Shown here: positions 7,656 to 17,534 of the stretch, in pieces
How positions within the stretch are numbered: the stretch's first letter is position 1
Layout of the letters: every line of letters begins with the position of its first letter
NCBI GenBank assembly: GCA_002069855.1
Contig: MWCF01000112.1
Coordinates: forward strand, 1-57,817
Length of the DNA: 57,817 nucleotides
Direction of reading: 5' to 3'
DNA from: Elusimicrobia bacterium ADurb.Bin231
GTDB lineage: Bacteria; Elusimicrobiota; UBA8919; MWCF01
Position numbers and translations under genes: made by a program
Notes under the pieces: generated by a model
What the model saw: only the letters and a program-made list of their open reading frames with translations
Told to the model about the DNA's origin: nothing
The model's database searches: none

Positions 7656-8091
7656 AAAAATCTCCCCCTTTAAAAAACTTATTTATCAATAATTACCGCT
7701 TTCCAAAATAATGCCATATAAATTATTATTATTTTATAATTTCTTAGCGATGTTGTCAATTTTATTCAATTTGTTTATCTTAACTGACTGAAAAACGCGG
7801 CAAATATTTTTATAGGAAAATATCTTATAAATTAAAACGGCAACAATAAGAATTTTCTCTTAGACACGCTCCGTTCAGAATAACTGTGCCGCGAAATAAC
7901 GTCTTAAAAACATTAAATCCGACATGTGTAAAACCACGCTTATTGATACAAATAATAATTTTTTCAGATATAAACAATCACCTGGCATACCTGATTTTAT
8001 ATCCGTATGACAAATTTTAAGAACTTATTCTCCCAGCTTAAAAAATAAATTTATCAAATAAGAGAATAAAACAATATCCCGGCAGCCGGTA
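7656..8091. other. Non-coding AT-rich stretch
   Basis: No reading frame with a ribosome site or coding character is seen on either strand. The segment must hold the promoter of the minus-strand group 7655-5494, just right of 7655, where CCTCCC-like bases (GGGGGAGA on the minus strand) form a ribosome site. No tRNA, riboswitch fold or IS end was recognised. Confidence 0.5.
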
Positions 8092-8110
8092 GAAAATTGC
8101 TTTTAAGCAA
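8092..8110 (-). terminator. Candidate intrinsic terminator
   Basis: TTGCT-TTTA-AGCAA at 8097-8110 forms a short hairpin. On the minus strand it is followed by TTTTC, and on the plus strand by ATTTTTTATT, so it could act in both directions. It lies directly after the stop of the disrupted gene at 8121-9210. The stem is short, so activity is uncertain. Confidence 0.45.
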
Positions 8111-8120
8111 ATTTTTTATT

Positions 8121-9210
8121 CTATTGGCTTTCCTGCGCCGGTATTGCAGGTTCTGCCGGGACAGACGGAACAGAGGGTTCTTCAACATTTTCTTCAGTTT
8201 TTCGGTCCTCTACAGATTCCGCGGGAGCAGTTCCTTCCGTCTGAATCTGCTGGTTCTCTTCCGCCGCACTTCCCTCTACTGCCGGAATTATTTCTTCCTG
8301 TATGGGCTTACTGTCCGGGAAAAGTTCGTGAACTTTGTAAGCGTACATATCAACTGCCGCGTTGACCACATCCAGCAGGGCTGAATGATATTTGGCAATA
8401 TCTATGGATTTTTTCGTCTCGCCTTTGATATCCGCTTTGCTCGCGATAACATCTTTCAGTGTAAGATTCGGAGTATTCGGATTGCTTGTGCGTTTAAAAT
8501 AAACATTTTTGCCCTGAACATCTATTCCGGCATTTATCAATACTTTGAAATAATTCAAAATCGGCTACGCCTTTTTTACCTTTATCTATATAAAATAATA
8601 TTCTTACCGCCGCGTCAGCTCCAAGATCATGCGCGAGTTTAGGAAGATTCTTCTCCACTTTTATAAGTTTCAAACCAGCAGGAAATAATCCAAGCCCTGT
8701 TGTTGACCTCTTCATACCTCTTTTTACAACGCTGTCTTTAAACATACCGCCTGTGTATCCTTTGATTTTCTTTTCTTCAGCGAATTCAAAATCCTTGTAA
8801 ATTTCATGATTCCCGACCAAATCCTTGGAAATGACTTCTATGCCGTTATGCAAAAATATCTTTTTTGAAAGTTCATACACCTGATCAACTGTAACGGAAT
8901 AATAATCTTTATCCATATCTATGCTGCTTGTGCGCGTATTGACCTTATAAAACAGTTCACCGCGGCTGGATGCTGCCATTTCGGAGGCGCGCTGGGCAAA
9001 TGCTCCGTCGCCTTTGACTGAAGAAATTCGCCGGTATATTCCACTATTATAACCTTTTTCACGTTAAACTTTTTCAGGTCGTTGATCCTGTCCTTCACAA
9101 GTTTATTTGCCAACTTTTCAATATCTTTGAACTTTTCGGCATTATAAATCTACGGCAAAAACATTTACAGATAAAAACAGCAAATAAAACAAAATAAATA
9201 ATTTTTTCAT
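8121..9210 (-). pseudogene. Exported protein of unknown function, disrupted by at least three frameshifts
   Basis: The gene starts at 9210 (ribosome site AGGGGTG) with a signal peptide MKKLFILFYLLFLSVNVFA. The frame then breaks near 9145, 9020 and 8560, alternating between two frames. Joined, the pieces read as one protein of about 360 residues: signal peptide, LANKLVKDRINDLKKF, then GDGAFAQRASEMAASSRGE, a central domain (VYELSKKIFLHNGIEVISKD, LAHDLGADAAVRILFYIDKG), a segment FKVLINAGIDVQGKNVYFKR, and a Pro/Glu/Gln-rich tail (PSVPSVPAEPAIPAQE). I do not recognise the family. The joined form is clearly coding, so this is a decayed gene or an error-rich patch of the assembly. Confidence 0.65.
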
Positions 9211-9697
9211 TTAATATCACCCCTATTCTTTTTTCCCGTACTTGCACAATTTCACCCTGTCACGCATTAAAAAATATTCCTACGGGCTTTGTTGATACTG
9301 CATCTTATTTTCCAACAGGTTTATAAAAATATAATACTGAATGCTCGTTGAACCATTATTTTCAATGGCGAGATCATTTGAAAGGTTACAAAATACTATT
9401 GATATTAAAATGGAGATATTCAAAAAAGTGATAGCGGTTAAGTTGGAGGGCAGATTGATTTTTGAGTCAACCGCGTATTTTGTATCTGTTAAACGCGACA
9501 CAATAGAAAAGATAAAATTCTTTCTATTAAAGTTATGCCATATAAAAAGATTACTACACCGCATACATCCGCGGTCCCAAAGAAACATCAATTAATAAGA
9601 AAACAAATACTAAAAGATTTTATAGAGAACAAACCGCATCGCCGCTACGACAGTTTCTCCTAATAAACCGGCATATCCAGTGCCGTGTATTAAGAAA
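9211..9697. other. Intergenic stretch without a supported gene
   Basis: Short frames exist (a possible 84-residue frame at 9341-9595 and a 42-residue frame at 9535-9663, both plus strand) but neither has a clear ribosome site or recognisable motif. The stretch holds the promoter side of the disrupted gene at 9210 and a candidate pgk terminator. Confidence 0.45.
9661..9685 (-). terminator. Candidate terminator after pgk
   Basis: On the minus strand CGGCA (9685-9681), a 7-base loop and TGCCG (9673-9669) form a GC-rich 5-bp stem followed by GTTTATTA. It stands 13 bases after the pgk stop. The U-tract is interrupted, so the call is moderate. Confidence 0.4.
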
Positions 9698-10885
9698 TTA
9701 TTTATCTTTTAACGCTGCTATGCCCGGTAGTTCCTTGCCTTCAAGAAATTCGAGCGATGCGCCGCCGCCTGTGGAAATATGGGACATCTTGTCTGCGACA
9801 CCGGCTTTTTTTACAGCGGATACGCTATCCCCTCCACCGATGATAGAGACCGCGCCTTTAGCAGTGGATTCAGCTATAGCAGTAACAACGGCTTTAGTTC
9901 CGCCGGCAAATTTGTCGATTTCAAAAACTCCCATAGGGCCGTTCAAAACTATTGTTTTTGCTTTAAGAGCTATGCAGGAATATATGCATCTGGTCATAGA
10001 TCCTATATCAACGCCCATAAATCCTGCTTTTATCTCTATACCCGAACTTTCTTCAACCTTTTCAGGATTATCTATTTTATCCGCAATTATGTGATCTATC
10101 GGCAGAAGAAATCTTATTTTTGTGGATTTCTTAAGTAATTCCTTAGCCAGATCAATTTTATCTTCATCGACACGAGAATTACCAACGTTCATACCCATTG
10201 CTTTTAAAAATGTGTAAGCCATAGCTCCGCCGACAATAATACAATCCACTTTGTTTATAAGATTTTCTATTACTCCAATCTTATCTGAAACCTTAGCGCC
10301 GCCAAGTATCGCGACAAATGGCCTCTTGGGGTTTTCTATAGCGTCGCTGAGATATTTTATTTCTTTCTCCAATAAGAAACCCGCGGCAGACGGAAGAAAT
10401 TTATTTACTCCCGCTGTGGAAGCATGAGCCCTGTGAACTGTGCCGAATGCGTCCTGCACGAAAAACTCTGCCAAAGAAGCCAACTGTTTCGCGAAAGTCG
10501 CGTCATTCTTTTCCTCTTCCGGATGAAATCTTAGGTTTTCCAGCAATAAAATTTCGCCGGATTTTAGTTCAGATGCCAGACGCGCGACACCATCGCCTAT
10601 ACAATCCGAAGCGAACCCTACTTTTACAGACAATAATTCTGAAAGCCTCTTTGACACCGGAGATAAAGAAAATTCTTTTACAACCTTTCCTTTAGGTCTT
10701 CCGAGATGAGAACATAATATAACGCGGCATCCGTTTTGAAGCAAATACTTTATAGTAGGCAGAGATTCCTTTATTCTCGTATCGTCGGTAATACCCTGCG
10801 ATTTATCAAGCGGGACATTATAATCAACGCGCACAAGAACCTTTTTGTCTTTTAAATTAACATCTCTAATTGTAAGTTTTGCCAT
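9698..10885 (-). CDS. pgk: Phosphoglycerate kinase
   Basis: The 395-residue glycolytic enzyme transfers phosphate between 1,3-bisphosphoglycerate and ADP. N-domain substrate motifs are RVDYNVPL (residues 19-26), CSHLGRPKG and LLENLRFHPEE. C-domain nucleotide motifs are GGAKVSDKIGVI, NGPMGVFE and GGGDSVSAV. Length and motifs are complete. It follows gap by 67 bases on the same strand and has no strong ribosome site of its own, which suggests that it depends on the gap transcript. Confidence 0.97.
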   Translation of the reverse strand: MAKLTIRDVNLKDKKVLVRVDYNVPLDKSQGITDDTRIKESLPTIKYLLQNGCRVILCSHLGRPKGKVVKEFSLSPVSKRLSELLSVKVGFASDCIGDGVARLASELKSGEILLLENLRFHPEEEKNDATFAKQLASLAEFFVQDAFGTVHRAHASTAGVNKFLPSAAGFLLEKEIKYLSDAIENPKRPFVAILGGAKVSDKIGVIENLINKVDCIIVGGAMAYTFLKAMGMNVGNSRVDEDKIDLAKELLKKSTKIRFLLPIDHIIADKIDNPEKVEESSGIEIKAGFMGVDIGSMTRCIYSCIALKAKTIVLNGPMGVFEIDKFAGGTKAVVTAIAESTAKGAVSIIGGGDSVSAVKKAGVADKMSHISTGGGASLEFLEGKELPGIAALKDK

Positions 10886-10952
10886 AGTATGTTCAATCAG
10901 ATAAAGCGAAATAAAAAAATATCTTTACTCCGGCGATAAAAGATTGCCTCCC

Positions 10953-11999
10953 TTACAGCCCTTTTTCAATCATATATTCTATGAGGTCAACAACTCTGTT
11001 TGAATATCCCCATTCATTATCGTACCAGGACAATACTTTAACAAAAGTGCCGTCTATCACCTGTGTAAATTTTGAATCGAATATAGAAGACAGAGGACAA
11101 TGGTTGAAATCTATTGAAACCAACGGTTCGTCGGCATAACCGAGTATTCCTTTTAATTTGCCTTCTGACGCTGACTTTATCGCAGAATTGATTTCTTCCG
11201 CAGTCGCTGATTTTTTCATTGTAAGCGTGAGATCCACAACGGAAACATTGGGCGTTGGAACTCTCATCGCATATCCGTTCAATCTGCCCTTCAATTCGGG
11301 AATAACAAGACCTATCGCTTTGGCAGCGCCTGTTGTCGTAGGTATCATGGAAACTGCAGCAGCGCGGGCGCGTCTCATATCAGAATGCGCCGTGTCCTGT
11401 ATTCTCTGGTCATTTGTATAAGCGTGAATAGTAGTCATCAATCCCTTTTCTATGCCCCACAGGTCATTAAGCACCTTGGCTACCGGCGCGAGACAATTTG
11501 TAGTGCATGACGCGTTGGACACAACATTATGCTTTTTGGGATCATACTTGTCTTCATTTACACCCATAACTATGGTAATATCCTCATCCTGCGCAGGAGC
11601 AGATATAATTACTTTTTTCGCGCCGCCTTTCGTTATGTGATTCTCCGCACCTCTTACCTCTTTGCCTTTTTTATTTACGCCGTCTTTTTTTATTGTAAAA
11701 AGACCGGTAGATTCCACCACTATTTCCACACCGTAATCTTTCCACGGCAGTTCCGCAGGATCCTTCTTTTTTAATACTTTTATTATTTTTCCGTCAACTG
11801 ATATTCCATCTTCTCCGTCAGCCCTGACATCTCCCGGGAAACGTCCGTGAACTGAATCATACTTCAATAAATGAGCATTAGCTTTAGCGTCAACCAGATC
11901 ATTTACAGCCACAAGCTCCAAATCCTTGTTTTTTTTCTCAAGAATTGCCCTTGCCACAAGACGTCCTATTCTTCCGAAACCATTGATACCAATACGCAT
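10953..11999 (-). CDS. gap: Glyceraldehyde-3-phosphate dehydrogenase, type I
   Basis: The 348-residue NAD-dependent enzyme shows the Rossmann motif [11 protein letters not shown] (4-14), the catalytic Cys165 in SNASCTTNC, the catalytic His in [10 protein letters not shown], and the C-terminal [23 protein letters not shown] ribosome site precedes the ATG (AGGGGAGG seven bases upstream). Asp33-34 (VND) favours NAD over NADP. It is slightly longer than the usual 335 residues because of an insert near 104-118 ([14 protein letters not shown]). It heads the gap-pgk pair. Confidence 0.97.
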   Translation of the reverse strand: MRIGINGFGRIGRLVARAILEKKNKDLELVAVNDLVDAKANAHLLKYDSVHGRFPGDVRADGEDGISVDGKIIKVLKKKDPAELPWKDYGVEIVVESTGLFTIKKDGVNKKGKEVRGAENHITKGGAKKVIISAPAQDEDITIVMGVNEDKYDPKKHNVVSNASCTTNCLAPVAKVLNDLWGIEKGLMTTIHAYTNDQRIQDTAHSDMRRARAAAVSMIPTTTGAAKAIGLVIPELKGRLNGYAMRVPTPNVSVVDLTLTMKKSATAEEINSAIKSASEGKLKGILGYADEPLVSIDFNHCPLSSIFDSKFTQVIDGTFVKVLSWYDNEWGYSNRVVDLIEYMIEKGL

Positions 12000-12173
12000 A
12001 AAAAACCTCCCCTATATTTAAGAATATTAATCCACTTAAAAAATGAATATGAAAGATTATATAATATTTTTCAAAAAAATCAAGAAAAATATAAGTGTAA
12101 AAATCTATTTTACGATTGCCTATATATCCTGCCGCATAATTATCATAAAATTTAATTGAAAAATTATAAGTAA

Positions 12174-15100
12174 TTAGAAAGTTATCGTAAGAGAGGAAGA
12201 TATTTCATAGGAATAATAACTTTCCTGTTTTCTCCGGGTGTCAAGAGAGAATGAACCTGAAGGAGTAATATTCAACCGAAGATTGTTGGACATACTTACG
12301 GCATAATCGCCTGTAAAACTTACGGAATACGCATTCGTATTGTTTGTTTCAACGATCTTATCCACAGCCTTAATATATTTAAGATTTCCAGTAGCTGTAA
12401 ATCTGCTATCAAGATCATATCTTTTGGCGACAAACGGAATAAACCAGGTAAAGGGTTTGACAACATCGTAATTAATCCCCAGTGTTATGGTGTCTGATAT
12501 GTAATCCTTTATCACTTTCGGAAGACCGTCCACCTCGTATTCTTTCCTCCAGTCGTATCTCGGGGTAAACCGTATATCCCCGAGCCTGTATCCTATTTGA
12601 AACGCGGCCGCATTTATATACCCGTCATTTATCAATTTATCCTGCTGGTAATCAAAACCATACGACTTGTCGGTATTATATGCGGCGTAGCAGTCAAACT
12701 GTTTCAACAGGTTAAACCGGCAATCATAAGCGTTGGAAACTGTTTCGGCATGTTTCGTTTTGGCTTCAAAAGCAAAATCGTCGTTTAACCTTTTCGTAAA
12801 CCTTACATTCATCTGCGTGTCATTCACATATTTTTCAAGAAAAAGAAACTTTTCTATTTCGGAGATGCTGGTGGTGATGTCCGGCCAGTTTAATGTCAAT
12901 GTTCTGCTGCGGGTTCCTGTTACATCGCTGCGCGTATCGGTGTAAGAATAAGCATATGATGTGTTTATAGTTCTAAGAGGAGTAGCCCTGCCGCCAAACT
13001 TTATAAATTCCAGAGGGAGCCATTTTGCATTTCCCCGTATTGTATCCGAAAGAGTCAGGGACTTCCTTTTGGCTGTGGTAGTGCTGTAAAAAGGAATATC
13101 CTCGTCTATCCATAATTTGTCAAACACATCTTCTTCGCCGGGCACATACTCGTAAGAATCTCCATTGGCTATTTCATACGATGCGTTCAGGTACAGGGAA
13201 TTTATCGGCTTAAAACTGACAATATCTCTCGGTGTTAAAGCAACGTTTATGTTCCCTCCCGAAGTCCTGTCTACTGTCTTGGTATCAGCGGAAACGAACT
13301 GAGTCCCGCCGGGAAGCAATGTAACAGTGCTCGTAGTAAGATTGTATGTCTGATTGATATTTATATTGTAGGAAGCAGACGGTTGAAACCAGGGAAATAT
13401 GCTAAAAGAGGATGTAATGCTCGCTGCCTGCGCTGCGGATTTCGGATATTTATTTTCTACATCGTTCTGAAGCCTTAATTGCTCGAAAGTTTCATTAAAC
13501 TGATAGGAAGGATTCAAAGCAAGATTTGACATAGGATAGATACCGAGAATATCGTTTAACCATCCGAGAGGAGTAATAGTCAAACTTCCTATATAATTAT
13601 TCATATACGTATATATATACCATGAAGTAGTATATCTTTTTAGATCACTGAAATTTACTTCCTTTTCAAGAGGCATACTGCGATATCCGTCAGTCCTTGT
13701 ATAGGAAAAATTTATGGTGTTCGGAGCAACATACAATTTAAGGGGATTAGTATAATCCAAAGTTCCAGTGTATGTATTGGTTTCGTCTCTCTGATTAAGC
13801 TCCAAAGAGGTGGTTTCAATGAGAGTGCGGCCGTAAAACGCCCCAATCTTAGGCAGGTGCTTTATTGTTATTGAAGTCGCTGCATTGCCGGCCACATTGA
13901 CCACTCTGCCTTCCTCCAGCAATGATACAAGATTTGAATCATTTGTCTGTATGGCGGACGGCGTAACTGTGAGCATTTTTGATACTGAAACATTAAACGG
14001 CATTGCTATCCAATTGGCAAATTCAGGTTTAAGAAGCCAGAACTGAGGCATATCTGCGGAGGCGGATATTTCCTCTGTGTCTCTGTTGGATATCAATGTC
14101 GTAAGCGTCTGAAAATCTCTATCCGTATATTTATATCTTCCTCCCACATTCAGCCAGCCCGGAACCGTCAATGTGATATTTTCGCGGTGCGCGTATCCTG
14201 ATACTGATGCGGATTTATCAAGATATATCTCATTTACATAAATCTCTCCATCAGTTATCTGAAAGATATTTTCGTTAATAACAAGCAGTTTCACCTGGGA
14301 TATATTCGTGAACGCAGGTGTCCCAACTTTCGAAACAGCACCCTCATCGGCGTCCAGAGCGTCCGGCGTTCCGTCGTCATTAATATCCTTTAATTTAACT
14401 ACTATTTTTTTCCATCCGATCCAATTAGGTTGTATTTTATGCTCAAAATAGGAATTATCCGCTCCCACTTGTAAGGCAAAAGTGGCTCCTTTGGCATTAT
14501 TTCCCCAAACGAAATAAACAAGTTCTTTATGCTTGGAAAAATCAAGGGCAGATGTATATAACACCCTTGTGGAAACAGTTGATCCGGGCGCCACAGTGTA
14601 CTTTAAACTTAACGCCTGTTCCTTTTTTTCTTTAAGATCAGATGATTCCACATTATAAAGATTCTTGTATATTGAAGGAAAATGATTGAAAAGCGGCAGA
14701 TAACCGGAATTATCGATATTATTAACTGCGGAAACAGTTAACTCGTCTGTGCCGGTTACCAGAGGTTTCTCCCATTTATTTCCGACAAAGGACACATCTG
14801 AAAACATAAGCTGCCTGAACACATTATTGCCCCAAGTAGAATTAACTGTAATGCGGACTTGTTTTACGGCTTCCAACGCAGTAACATTTCCAAGAGGAAC
14901 GATAAAATGCTTCCAACCATTCCATGATATGCTTGTATAAACAGTACCGTTTTCATCTTCAAAACCATCACTCATCTTAAATAGTTGGCTGTCCGGGCTG
15001 TCATTCCTTCGCAACACTCCGTCTCCGTCCAAATCCTCGGTATCTATCTTTCCATTGTCCGCACCGACTCGCGTTACTCTGCCGTCAGGATGATTAAACT

Positions 15101-17300
15101 GTATGCCTATATCTTCGCCAGGATTCAAAATGCCGTCGGAATTTTTATCTTCAGTATCCATAATACCGTCTCCATCGGCATCCTCGTTAAGACTTCCCAC
15201 TGTAAAAACCAAATTGTCGCCTGAACCGTCGCCATACATCCAAAAATCAAGAAAAATCTTTCTTGTGTAATCAACGCCTATCTTTGAAATCGGATATATA
15301 ATAGAAGCCTCGGCATTAGGAGTCAATTTATAATACACATTCAATACCTGTCTTTTGTTTTTTCTTTCATCTTCAGGCACAGACGGATTAATATCCACAT
15401 TTTTTATATCCGTGTGATCCCAGAGCAAAACTCCGTGGCCAGTGGGAAGGGTTGTTATATTTGAGCCGTATTTCCATAAATCTTTATCTGTAGGCATTAT
15501 ATCCGCCTGTTTTATACCTTCCATATTTTCTATAAGCGCGCTACCAAAAGTATTCGGATTTCTTCTGCTGCCTGCATATTCCCCGGAAAACGAGGGTTTT
15601 AATGGAATGTTGGGAAAAGACGCTCTCGTGTCAAACTCATATACGGATATGCTTTCCGGAGTGGAACGAAGATCAGGGGCAGTCAAAGGTTTTGCAGGAA
15701 AATTATACAACAATGTGGAACCGAAAGCGAAATTGTCTGTGGGAGCATATTCGCTGCGAATGCCCATAACAGTTTGTTCCATTTGTCCGCCGAAAGGAGC
15801 CCATTCGTATGTAACCTCTATTTGGGTATTATCGTTTATCTGCTCTTCGTTCATAAAAGTTATAAACCCGGAATCATAATCCATAAAATAATCGCTGTCG
15901 CGCGCAAGTTTTCTGCCGTCCATAACAATTTCTTCGGATTGCGGCACTATGTTAGGACGAACAAGATACGATTTCGTTCTATAACGGTATTCCGTATAAA
16001 TTATGTAATTGTGAGTTGGAATATTTGTGTACGACGCTAATGGAAAAGGATGTTTGTCATTCCCTGAACCGTCGGTAAACCGAAATATACCTGCTTCAAA
16101 ATCCACCTCTATATTAGTGGGGTAATGCGCTATGTCGTTTCGTTCGGTTCTGGAAAGATCATAAACTTTTAAAATGAAATTGCCAATATTATCGTCCCGA
16201 ATCATCTTGGTTCTTCCAATAGAATAATAGTTCTTTAATTCTTTGGCAAGAGTTTCAGATTCGTCTTTTATAAGTTTATAGGAGGGCATAGGAGCGTCGT
16301 TATACACTCTTGTGCCGTCTTGTTTTTCGTAATCCACGGCTATTATATAGTTCTGTTGTATGTATCTTTTGAAAACTATCACGCCCTTCTCGTAATCTAT
16401 TGTATAATCTTTTCCCGCATAAAGAAGGTCTGCGGTAACGGAAAAAGTGGAACCCGGTTTATTATATTCGGAAAAGGTTACTGTGGAGGTAAGGACTGTG
16501 TTGTTTGCCGCGTCGCGATCGTCAAGATAAATCTTTTCGCTTCCGGGTTTTATCGGCAAATGGCTTGAATCCAACGACATTTTGTAATATTTGCGTCTGA
16601 TATAAGAAATATCGCTTATATCTTTTTTTTCAAAGGTAGTGTTCCCTGTAAACTTTTTTGTTTCAGTTGTGCCTTTGGTACGCGAAAATATTCCGTACAA
16701 ATTGGCTTTTTTATGTCTAAGATGTGCCCGACCGCCAAAAGCGGCTTTATTGTAAGATACGAATTCTGTACCCGGCAAAGAAAGATTAATATCTCCGAAT
16801 GCGGCTTCCTGGACCAACTCGTCGGGATCTCCAGTATAAACTATGGATATGTCCTTTTTATTTTCCACAGTATCGTCGTAATCCACATTGACGCTGATTT
16901 TCCTTTTGACAGTACCTTTAACGCGAACTTGAAGCTGCTGGTCCAACTCAAATCCGCCGGCTGTCGGAGATTTCAGCTCATCGTCTCTTTCGTAAAGATA
17001 TTTCGAGGAGGAAAATTTCATACCTATATACTTTCTTCCGGAAATCGCGAGTTTGGATTCATACGGCATCTCTATACCGTCTGAAAGTATAGCGGGAATC
17101 AAAGGAGCGGAAACCGTACCGGAAGACACTGAACTAAAGGATTCAGGCGGGCGAACAGGTATGGATTCTTCTTTATAAGTATTTTCCTGCTTTTGCCTTC
17201 TTATTTCCTGCCAATCGTCATTATCAAATTCTTCGGCCAAGCCGCAAACTGCATTTAACATGAAAACAAGAAACAAATATGATAAAACAACCCTTTTCAT
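12174..17300 (-). CDS. Giant SprA-like outer-membrane protein (T9SS translocon family)
   Basis: The product has about 1708 residues from the start at 17300, chosen because it opens on a signal peptide (MKRVVLSYLFLVFMLNAV). Near residues 130-230 it has the SprA-type block NVDYDDTV, YTGDPDELVQEAAFGDINL and GGRAHLRHKKANLYGIFS. It then repeats barrel-like strands with short turns, such as DYTIDYEKGVIVFKR. Near 700-790 and 970 are Asp-rich calcium-type loops (DADGDGIMDTEDKNSDG, DLDGDGVL, DINDDGTPDALDADEG), also seen in SprA. The C-terminus ends SSLTITF with a terminal Phe, typical of outer-membrane barrels. SprA of Bacteroidota (about 2400 residues) is the type IX secretion pore and works with PorV. 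This shorter relative is divergent from lptF-lptG, with a PorV-like gene and a candidate cargo gene beyond them. A structural adhesin barrel is the alternative. Confidence 0.75.
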   Translation of the reverse strand: MKRVVLSYLFLVFMLNAVCGLAEEFDNDDWQEIRRQKQENTYKEESIPVRPPESFSSVSSGTVSAPLIPAILSDGIEMPYESKLAISGRKYIGMKFSSSKYLYERDDELKSPTAGGFELDQQLQVRVKGTVKRKISVNVDYDDTVENKKDISIVYTGDPDELVQEAAFGDINLSLPGTEFVSYNKAAFGGRAHLRHKKANLYGIFSRTKGTTETKKFTGNTTFEKKDISDISYIRRKYYKMSLDSSHLPIKPGSEKIYLDDRDAANNTVLTSTVTFSEYNKPGSTFSVTADLLYAGKDYTIDYEKGVIVFKRYIQQNYIIAVDYEKQDGTRVYNDAPMPSYKLIKDESETLAKELKNYYSIGRTKMIRDDNIGNFILKVYDLSRTERNDIAHYPTNIEVDFEAGIFRFTDGSGNDKHPFPLASYTNIPTHNYIIYTEYRYRTKSYLVRPNIVPQSEEIVMDGRKLARDSDYFMDYDSGFITFMNEEQINDNTQIEVTYEWAPFGGQMEQTVMGIRSEYAPTDNFAFGSTLLYNFPAKPLTAPDLRSTPESISVYEFDTRASFPNIPLKPSFSGEYAGSRRNPNTFGSALIENMEGIKQADIMPTDKDLWKYGSNITTLPTGHGVLLWDHTDIKNVDINPSVPEDERKNKRQVLNVYYKLTPNAEASIIYPISKIGVDYTRKIFLDFWMYGDGSGDNLVFTVGSLNEDADGDGIMDTEDKNSDGILNPGEDIGIQFNHPDGRVTRVGADNGKIDTEDLDGDGVLRRNDSPDSQLFKMSDGFEDENGTVYTSISWNGWKHFIVPLGNVTALEAVKQVRITVNSTWGNNVFRQLMFSDVSFVGNKWEKPLVTGTDELTVSAVNNIDNSGYLPLFNHFPSIYKNLYNVESSDLKEKKEQALSLKYTVAPGSTVSTRVLYTSALDFSKHKELVYFVWGNNAKGATFALQVGADNSYFEHKIQPNWIGWKKIVVKLKDINDDGTPDALDADEGAVSKVGTPAFTNISQVKLLVINENIFQITDGEIYVNEIYLDKSASVSGYAHRENITLTVPGWLNVGGRYKYTDRDFQTLTTLISNRDTEEISASADMPQFWLLKPEFANWIAMPFNVSVSKMLTVTPSAIQTNDSNLVSLLEEGRVVNVAGNAATSITIKHLPKIGAFYGRTLIETTSLELNQRDETNTYTGTLDYTNPLKLYVAPNTINFSYTRTDGYRSMPLEKEVNFSDLKRYTTSWYIYTYMNNYIGSLTITPLGWLNDILGIYPMSNLALNPSYQFNETFEQLRLQNDVENKYPKSAAQAASITSSFSIFPWFQPSASYNININQTYNLTTSTVTLLPGGTQFVSADTKTVDRTSGGNINVALTPRDIVSFKPINSLYLNASYEIANGDSYEYVPGEEDVFDKLWIDEDIPFYSTTTAKRKSLTLSDTIRGNAKWLPLEFIKFGGRATPLRTINTSYAYSYTDTRSDVTGTRSRTLTLNWPDITTSISEIEKFLFLEKYVNDTQMNVRFTKRLNDDFAFEAKTKHAETVSNAYDCRFNLLKQFDCYAAYNTDKSYGFDYQQDKLINDGYINAAAFQIGYRLGDIRFTPRYDWRKEYEVDGLPKVIKDYISDTITLGINYDVVKPFTWFIPFVAKRYDLDSRFTATGNLKYIKAVDKIVETNNTNAYSVSFTGDYAVSMSNNLRLNITPSGSFSLDTRRKQESYYSYEISSSLTITF

Positions 17301-17534
17301 AAGATTTATTTTACATTTTTTTTCGGATTTAGCAAACGAAATTTTTACTCTTAATGGAAGCATATCCCGCATGAACGCGCATAGACAGGTATTATTTTCG
17401 ATCTTCACAAATGATAATTGCCGGATATTTTAATTAATAAATCTTGATTTAAGTTGTTAATTCTTATATAATTATCTAATCAAATTAAAAATAGATGTTA
17501 AAATTAAATGTTTTTACGGAAATTTTAAAATTTA
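17301..17534. promoter_or_regulatory. Divergent promoter region between sprA-like gene and lptF
   Basis: A 234-bp, very AT-rich segment separates two divergent envelope genes and must hold both promoters. No operator palindrome stands out. Ribosome sites on both sides are weak. Confidence 0.45.

Noticed and set aside
7783..7797. CTGACTGAAAAACGC as another IS-end-like copy
   Set aside because: The match to the 57370 repeat is limited to a short GAAAAAC core and is not convincing.
9341..9595. 84-residue plus-strand frame in the gap between pgk and the broken gene
   Set aside because: No ribosome site and no recognisable pattern; the opposite strand is equally open.
9535..9663. 42-residue plus-strand frame starting ATGCCATATAAAAAG
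   Set aside because: Too short and unsupported; it overlaps a probable terminator region of pgk.
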